From Flavobacterium sp. (lineage in GTDB: Bacteria > Bacteroidota > Bacteroidia > Flavobacteriales > Flavobacteriaceae), in contig JAAFGY010000018.1 in NCBI GenBank assembly GCA_010365135.1, positions 1 to 32,315 on the forward strand: a stretch of DNA of 32,315 nt, read 5' to 3'. The position numbers and the translations under genes are program-made. Position 1 is the first letter of the stretch. Each line of letters starts with the position of its first letter. A model generated the notes under the pieces. That model did no database searches. It worked only from the letters and a program-made list of their open reading frames with translations, and was not told the DNA's origin. Positions 27,203 to 32,315 of the stretch are shown here, piece by piece.

Positions 27203-28297
27203 ATGAAAAAGTTATCGAAACTCTCTGTTCCAATGGGGTTATTGTTTTTTGGGTTAGGATTTATGGGACTATCTTTATCTGCTCAAGAAGCTAAAACTGA
27301 TAAAAAAAAGGATACAGAACAGAGAAGGTTTTTTTCGTCTTCTAGTTTTTGGAATCAGCCCATTGCTGAAAATCCAGAAATTGACCCTCAGAATGAACAT
27401 TTTATTGCTTTGCTTAAACGGGAATATAGTGGTGCCTTTTTTAGAATCAATTTAACTTCTTGGACTATCCCTGTGTATGATGTTGATGATACAACCCCTC
27501 GATTTGTGGTAAAAAAGTATGCTTTAAGTGATGCAGAAAAAAAGCAATGGAATACCAAGCGTGATACTTATGGCCACGGTGAAGCGTTTGACAAAGAACC
27601 TATTCCTATTCCTCTTGAAGCCCAAGCCGATCCTCAAGGGGATGCACATTGTGCTTTAGTCGATTGGAAAAATGGAATTGCTTGGGATATGTGGGGTTTA
27701 TTTAAGAATCCTGATGGCAGTTGGACTTCCAAAACAGGAATGAAATACAGCATTGATGGTGATGGCATTTTTTCAATTAAGCCCTTTAAAATAAAAAATG
27801 GGGAAAGCATCCATTATTTTGGACCAAGTAGAGCCGCTGGAGTTCCAGCTACGGCAGGTTTAATTATGTATGATGAAGTTGTTTCGGGTGAAATTAATCA
27901 CAAATTGGCTTGTGCAACACGTGTAAATGCTTATCAAGAACACGTTTATCCTGCTATTTGGACAGATGGTTTTATTATTGGTGGAATTCCAGAAGGAGCA
28001 GTCATTCAATTAGATCCTGCTCTTGATTTATCAAAGTTTGATTTGACCCATGAGGAAATTGTTGTAGCTAAAGCTATGCAGAAATATGGAATGGTAGTTT
28101 CTGATATTGCAGGTTCAAACACTTTGTATGGTGAAGGATTATGGAGTCATCCCGAAAAAACTTGGGAAGGAAAACTGAGAGGAATTGGTGGAATTAGTGC
28201 CATTCCTTTAGATCATTACCGTGTTTTAAAAATCAATAAAAGAATAAAAAAAGGAGATAGTTATACCAAAATTATGCATGACCGTGGAATGTGGTAA
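27203..28297 (+). CDS. Secreted protein of an uncharacterised family, candidate glycan-active enzyme
   Basis: The 364-residue protein has a signal peptide (cleavage near Ala27/Gln28), so it acts in the periplasm or outside. After a short charged linker the segment FFSSSSFWNQPI begins the conserved domain. Marked motifs are AHCALVDWKNGIAWDMWG (His149, Asp162, Trp164), GPSRAAGVPATAGL (Arg210), YDEVVSGEINHKL, GGIPEGAVIQLDP and KYGMVVSDIAGSNTLYGEG. I recall this motif order from secreted proteins of unrelated bacteria, including actinobacteria, but know no assigned activity. The invariant-looking His, Asp, Arg and Trp residues suggest an enzyme. It sits between the ROK kinase (20 bases) and the EamA permease (18 bases) in a glycan operon. 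No function is claimed. Confidence 0.85.
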   Translation: MKKLSKLSVPMGLLFFGLGFMGLSLSAQEAKTDKKKDTEQRRFFSSSSFWNQPIAENPEIDPQNEHFIALLKREYSGAFFRINLTSWTIPVYDVDDTTPRFVVKKYALSDAEKKQWNTKRDTYGHGEAFDKEPIPIPLEAQADPQGDAHCALVDWKNGIAWDMWGLFKNPDGSWTSKTGMKYSIDGDGIFSIKPFKIKNGESIHYFGPSRAAGVPATAGLIMYDEVVSGEINHKLACATRVNAYQEHVYPAIWTDGFIIGGIPEGAVIQLDPALDLSKFDLTHEEIVVAKAMQKYGMVVSDIAGSNTLYGEGLWSHPEKTWEGKLRGIGGISAIPLDHYRVLKINKRIKKGDSYTKIMHDRGMW

Positions 28298-28315
28298 TTT
28301 ATAAAAAAGAAACTT

Positions 28316-29230
28316 ATGAAAAACTATTTCAAGGAACGAATGTGGCTTGTATTTGCCATTCTTGCCGCCCTTTGTTGGGGCGTTTGGGGTATATTGGCCA
28401 AGTTTATTTCTAGCGATATCAGTCCGTATGCCAATCATTTGTTGTTTACCATCGGGATGTTATTTACCATTCCATTTATAATTAAAAAATGCAAATGGAG
28501 CGAAGCCAATACAAAGGGAATCATCTGGGGAATAGTAGCGGGTGTTTTGGCGATTATTGGAAACGTAGCTGTTTATCAGTCATTTGCAACAGGAGGATTG
28601 GCTGCTGTTGTTATTCCAGTCACCAATCTTTACCCTTTGGTAACCATTGGAATTGCAATGTTGGTCTTAAAGGAAAAAATGCATTGGCTAAACGGCATTG
28701 GGATAATTGTAGTGATTCCTGCAATCATTATGTTGTCAGGTCAATCGGGAATATTCGAAAATCCCTCTTTGTTTTTTGCCAATCTTGGATTAAATATTTG
28801 GTTGATTTTTGCTTTGGTTGCTTTAGTATTTTGGGGATTATTCAGTGCTGCACAAAAAGTGACAACAAATTATATATCTGCGGAATGGTCTTATTTGAGT
28901 TTTGTTTTTTCTTCGGTATTGATTTCCATAGGATTTATGGTTTTTGGATTAATAGATTTTAATTTTACCACTCAAACCCTTTGGGTAGGTTCTTTGGCAG
29001 GAATGTTGAATGGTTTGGGTGTATTGGCGAGTTTTGCTGCCTATAGTGCCGAAGGAAAAGCTTCAAAAGTGACAACCGTTGCAGGTGCATTGCAACCTGT
29101 TTTTACCATTTTCCTTGCACTGACTTTTTTAGGTGAGCAGCTTGGTTTGATTGAATTTATTGGAATTGGATTAGCAATAGTGGGATCATTGCTTTTGTCA
29201 GTTGAAAAAAAAGACAATGTTCAGGAGTAA
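28316..29230 (+). CDS. EamA/DMT-superfamily permease
   Basis: The 304-residue protein is an inner-membrane permease with ten hydrophobic segments arranged as two EamA repeats (about 8-140 and 155-300). It begins WLVFAILAALCWGVWGILAKF, and the second repeat ends in a short charged tail. DMT-family members export or import metabolites, including sugars in the glucose and rhamnose uptake branches. In a glycan operon, import of a liberated sugar is the most natural idea, but export of a by-product is equally consistent. It lies 18 bases after the secreted-protein gene and 43 before the SIS gene. Confidence 0.9.
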   Translation: MKNYFKERMWLVFAILAALCWGVWGILAKFISSDISPYANHLLFTIGMLFTIPFIIKKCKWSEANTKGIIWGIVAGVLAIIGNVAVYQSFATGGLAAVVIPVTNLYPLVTIGIAMLVLKEKMHWLNGIGIIVVIPAIIMLSGQSGIFENPSLFFANLGLNIWLIFALVALVFWGLFSAAQKVTTNYISAEWSYLSFVFSSVLISIGFMVFGLIDFNFTTQTLWVGSLAGMLNGLGVLASFAAYSAEGKASKVTTVAGALQPVFTIFLALTFLGEQLGLIEFIGIGLAIVGSLLLSVEKKDNVQE

Positions 29231-29273
29231 ATTTTATTAAAAAGATAATAAATATAATTTTAAAATAGATACT

Positions 29274-30200
29274 ATGAGTGCAAAAATGCTAGCCGAAATA
29301 AATGAAATTCCAGTAAAAGCATTGGAGTTTATGAAAGAATCACCATCGTATTCTTTACCACTGGGTGTAACTTATTTAGGAATGGGTTCTTCGTTTTTTG
29401 CTCCATTGGCATTCAAATATATGGGAGTGGATATCCAACCCGAAATGGCTTCTGAATTTTTTAACTACTTGCAACCGGATAGCAAATTAGAAAATGGCGT
29501 AATACTTTCGCAATCGGGCAGAAGCAGTGAAGCCTTGTGGTGCACTGATTTGTTTCAAAACTATATAGCCGTTACTAATTATCCTGAAAACACATTGAGT
29601 ACAAACCCAAATGTTTCCCAAACGATTGATTTGTTGGCTGGTGACGAACAATATTCGTCTTCAAAAACCTATATCAATACCTTGCTTGCCCTCTTTAAAG
29701 GGTTTGGTACGGATTGTCAAAATGCTGTTGCTGTATTGGTAAAGAATATACCAAAGTATGAACAACTTGGCGAGCGAATGGCCAACGAGGTTTTTGAATT
29801 GATTTCGACCCAAAAGATTCACGGTATTTACATTGTTGGGAGTGGTCCCAATATCGCTACAGCCTATCAATCGGCATTGATTATGTGCGAAAGTACCAAA
29901 CTTTGTTTTACAGGTATGCCAATGGCGCAGTACGATCACGGTCCAAAAGAAACGGCAACCAATAGTATTGTAATTCAAATTATGGCTAAAGGAAAATCAT
30001 ACGAACGTTCCCAAAAACTAACGGAAATAATTAGGAGTTCTGGTGCCTATGCAATCACAGTTGAGGAACCCGAAGTTGAAGAAAATTTCTCCATAATTCA
30101 TAATATGATTCCTTTCAATTATATGGCTTATTATTTGGCTGAAAAGCTGAATATAACTGAAACCTTTGTTGTGGGCGGAAAAGTAACAGAGGTTATTTAA
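29274..30200 (+). CDS. Double-SIS sugar-phosphate isomerase/deaminase-like protein
   Basis: The 308-residue cytoplasmic protein consists of two SIS (sugar isomerase) domains, about 30-160 and 175-295. Visible features are the phosphate-binding GMGSSFFAPLAFKYMG and SQSGRSSEA in the first, and VGSGPNIATAYQSALIMCES followed by QYDHGPKE in the second. It resembles the isomerase half of glucosamine-6-phosphate synthase and related deaminases/deglycases (AgaS, FrlB types). It lacks a glutaminase domain, so catabolic deamination or isomerisation of an amino or keto hexose phosphate is more likely than synthesis. Paired with the ROK kinase it would handle the second sugar of the glycan. The exact substrate is unknown. 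Confidence 0.87.
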   Translation: MSAKMLAEINEIPVKALEFMKESPSYSLPLGVTYLGMGSSFFAPLAFKYMGVDIQPEMASEFFNYLQPDSKLENGVILSQSGRSSEALWCTDLFQNYIAVTNYPENTLSTNPNVSQTIDLLAGDEQYSSSKTYINTLLALFKGFGTDCQNAVAVLVKNIPKYEQLGERMANEVFELISTQKIHGIYIVGSGPNIATAYQSALIMCESTKLCFTGMPMAQYDHGPKETATNSIVIQIMAKGKSYERSQKLTEIIRSSGAYAITVEEPEVEENFSIIHNMIPFNYMAYYLAEKLNITETFVVGGKVTEVI

Positions 30201-30235
30201 AAAAGGAATAAATTATTCAAAATAAATAAAATAAA

Positions 30236-32315
30236 ATGTATAAAATAAAACTTCAATTTTCAGTATTGCTATTGTTCGTGACCTTGCAATTTACATTTGC
30301 ACAAAAATCTAAAATGCAGCCTGTGGATTATGTGGATAATTTCATTGGCGTAAGAGATATAAATAGCAGTTGTGTTCTCGGGCCACAATTGCCAAATGGA
30401 TCCATAAATCCCAGTCCTCACACCAACCCGGGAAATAACAATTCTGATATGGATTGTTATGTGATGGGGCAACCCATAAGAGGTTTTGCACAACTCCACG
30501 TAAGCGGAACGGGTTGGGGTAAATACGGACAAGTATTTATTTCGCCTCAAGTGGGTTTGGCTGTTGCAGAAACCGAACACGATTCTCCAAAATTAAATGA
30601 GGTGGCAAAACCTTATGAATATTCGGTAGTATTAAGTCGTTATGACATAAAAACCGACTTTACACCCTCGTTACATTCTGCCATTTATCGGTTTACTTTT
30701 CCAAAATCATCCGATGCTCATTTATTGATAGATGTAAGTCACAATATCAGCGACATTGCTAAGGTTCTTAATGGTCAATTTTTGGATGGTAGCATTGCAT
30801 TTACAGACATTAATAGTACTGAACTAAAGGGTTATGGAAATTACACTGGTGGTTTTGCCAATGCTCGTCCATACAAAGTATTTTTCTGTATCAGGTTGAG
30901 TAAAGCACCTAATAGTATAGGAACTTGGATTAATGGGAAAATCAATAAAGGACAGAATTCGGAAAAATCCGCAATGGAAAATGATAGAATCGGTGCTTAT
31001 GTTCAATACAATACCAAGGAGAAAGAAGAAGTTTACTTAAAAGTAGCGGTCTCACTCAAAAACATAGAGCAAGCAACAGAATGGTTAGATGCTGAAATTC
31101 CAGATTGGAATTATGAAAAAGTGAAAACTAATGCCAGAAATATTTGGAACAAGGAATTAGGCAAAGTAGTTGTTTCAGGCGGAACTGAAAAAGAGAAACG
31201 AATATTTTACAGTGCTTTGTATCACACTTCGATAATGCCCCGCAACCGTACAAATGATATGGAGGGATTCGACAAAAATGAAGCCGTTTGGGACGACCAT
31301 CTAGCGGTTTGGGATACGTGGCGTACACTTTATCCACTAAAAGTATTAACAAATCCTGAAATGGTAAGTGGAACAATCAATTCATTCATAGCTCGATTGA
31401 ATAAAAATGGCAAAGTAAAAGACGCCTATGTTGCAGGCATCGATATGATGCAAGAACAAGGCGGAAATAATATTGACAATATAATTGCTGATGGGTATGC
31501 AAAAGGAATAAAAGGAGTGGATTGGAAAGAAGCCTATAAACTGATAAAACATCAAGCAGATAACGAACGAAATGGTATTGGTAAATCTGAAAATGATTTG
31601 ATGTACAAAAAGTTAGGTTGGATTCCTGCCGGAAAAATGAGTTGTTCGATAACCTTGGAATATGCTTACAATGATTTTTGTGCTGCTCAAATGGCCCAAA
31701 AATTGGGTACAAAGGAAAATTATGAAAAGTATATGAATCGCAGTAGCCAATGGATAAATCTTTGGAATCCTGAAGCTGAAAGCGATGGATTCAAAGGATT
31801 TATTGTACCAAAAAACTTAAATGGTGATTTTATTCCCATAGACTTAAAAAAGAATTGGGGTTCCTGGAAGGACTATTTTTATGAAGCCAGTTCGTGGACT
31901 TATTCCTATTTTGTACCTCATCAGTTTGAAAAATTGGTTGCTATTTCAGGAGGAAAAGAGTTGTTTGCCAAGAAATTGCAATATGCCTTCGATAATAATT
32001 TGATTGATTATGGAAACGAACCAGCATTTTTGGCGGTTCATTCCTTTCACTATGCTGATCGCTCCGATTTAGCAAGTTTCTATATTCGCCGTCTAATGAA
32101 AGAGCGCTTTACCGAGGAAGGTTATCTCGAAAATGACGATAGCGGTGCTATGAGCAGTTGGTATGTTTTTTCATCCTTAGGATTTTTCCCCAATGCAGGA
32201 CAAAATACCTATTACTTAACTGGTGGTTCCTTCCCGAAAGCAACAATGCGTCTTGGCAATGGTAAAGTGTTAACTGTTACTTCAAAAAACGCATCCAATA
32301 CAAATATTTACATAC
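30236..32315 (+). CDS. GH92 alpha-mannosidase, cut by the window end
   Basis: The gene runs open to the right edge; 693 residues are visible. It has a signal peptide (cleavage near Ala22/Gln23), the GH92 N-terminal beta-domain starting VDYVDNFIG, and the linker to the helical barrel with the family signature YSALYHTSIMPRNRTND. Further GH92 landmarks are GGNNIDNIIADGYAKG, YFYEASSWTYSYFVPH with Glu550 as probable general acid, and ENDDSGAMSSWYVFSSLGFFP with Asp634/Asp635 as the probable base pair. GH92 enzymes are calcium-dependent inverting exo-alpha-mannosidases. Only the last, C-terminal beta part is missing. It is 35 bases after the SIS gene and likely belongs to the same unit. Its start ATG is followed by a clean signal, so the start is firm. 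Confidence 0.95.
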   Translation, partial: MYKIKLQFSVLLLFVTLQFTFAQKSKMQPVDYVDNFIGVRDINSSCVLGPQLPNGSINPSPHTNPGNNNSDMDCYVMGQPIRGFAQLHVSGTGWGKYGQVFISPQVGLAVAETEHDSPKLNEVAKPYEYSVVLSRYDIKTDFTPSLHSAIYRFTFPKSSDAHLLIDVSHNISDIAKVLNGQFLDGSIAFTDINSTELKGYGNYTGGFANARPYKVFFCIRLSKAPNSIGTWINGKINKGQNSEKSAMENDRIGAYVQYNTKEKEEVYLKVAVSLKNIEQATEWLDAEIPDWNYEKVKTNARNIWNKELGKVVVSGGTEKEKRIFYSALYHTSIMPRNRTNDMEGFDKNEAVWDDHLAVWDTWRTLYPLKVLTNPEMVSGTINSFIARLNKNGKVKDAYVAGIDMMQEQGGNNIDNIIADGYAKGIKGVDWKEAYKLIKHQADNERNGIGKSENDLMYKKLGWIPAGKMSCSITLEYAYNDFCAAQMAQKLGTKENYEKYMNRSSQWINLWNPEAESDGFKGFIVPKNLNGDFIPIDLKKNWGSWKDYFYEASSWTYSYFVPHQFEKLVAISGGKELFAKKLQYAFDNNLIDYGNEPAFLAVHSFHYADRSDLASFYIRRLMKERFTEEGYLENDDSGAMSSWYVFSSLGFFPNAGQNTYYLTGGSFPKATMRLGNGKVLTVTSKNASNTNIYI

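Noticed and set aside
28489..28962. 157-residue forward open frame overlapping the EamA permease
   Set aside because: It is in another frame of a clear ten-helix permease and is rich in Cys/Trp/Ser without a domain.
30269..31712. Reverse-strand open frames of 60-108 residues near the right edge
   Set aside because: They are antisense to the GH92 gene, whose frame is continuous from 30236 to the window end with all family motifs.

Overview
The window looks like a chromosome segment of a Bacteroidota bacterium of the Flavobacterium type. The grounds are low GC, a SusC/SusD pair, a C-terminal type IX secretion (T9SS) sorting domain, starts without Shine-Dalgarno sequences, and several copies of the TAnnTTTG promoter element. 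All 18 genes read on the + strand. No tRNA, rRNA, CRISPR array or mobile element was seen.

Layout. A soluble four-PAS sensor histidine kinase (201-2744) precedes a polysaccharide utilization locus (PUL). The PUL opens with a SusC/SusD outer-membrane uptake pair (3224-8039), closed by a clear terminator. A tight catabolic operon follows (8145-13802): glucuronate isomerase, SDR-type fructuronate/mannonate reductase, an RraA/aldolase-like protein, mannonate dehydratase, and a sodium-solute symporter. A LacI-type regulator comes next (13994-15028). Then comes a secreted/surface enzyme block: a clan GH-A (GH39-like) hydrolase, a plant-type GH10 enzyme, a lipid-anchored beta-helix protein and a T9SS-exported beta-helix protein. 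After a 427-base gap comes a run of closely spaced genes: a GH38-like alpha-mannosidase, a ROK sugar kinase, an uncharacterised secreted protein, an EamA permease, a double-SIS sugar-phosphate protein and a GH92 alpha-mannosidase cut by the window end.

How they fit together (inference). Secreted beta-helix, GH10, GH39-like, GH38-like and GH92 enzymes would trim an acidic heteroglycan bearing mannose and a hexuronate, possibly also xylose. SusCD would import oligomers. Glucuronate would enter by the symporter and run glucuronate -> fructuronate -> mannonate -> 2-keto-3-deoxygluconate (KDG). No KDG kinase or KDPG aldolase is present in the window, and the RraA-like protein sits where a KDG-processing step would be expected. 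ROK and SIS proteins suggest phosphorylation and isomerisation or deamination of a second sugar.

The strongest new signal is a shared dyad, TGTGC-N4-GCACA, in three promoter regions (before susC, before the GH39-like gene, and before the lipid-anchored beta-helix gene). It is a candidate operator for the LacI-type regulator encoded in the middle of the locus. Other points worth a second look are the RraA protein in a uronate operon, the uncharacterised secreted protein, the altered active-site motifs in the GH10 and GH38-like enzymes, and the absence of any recognisable enzyme that would liberate glucuronate.
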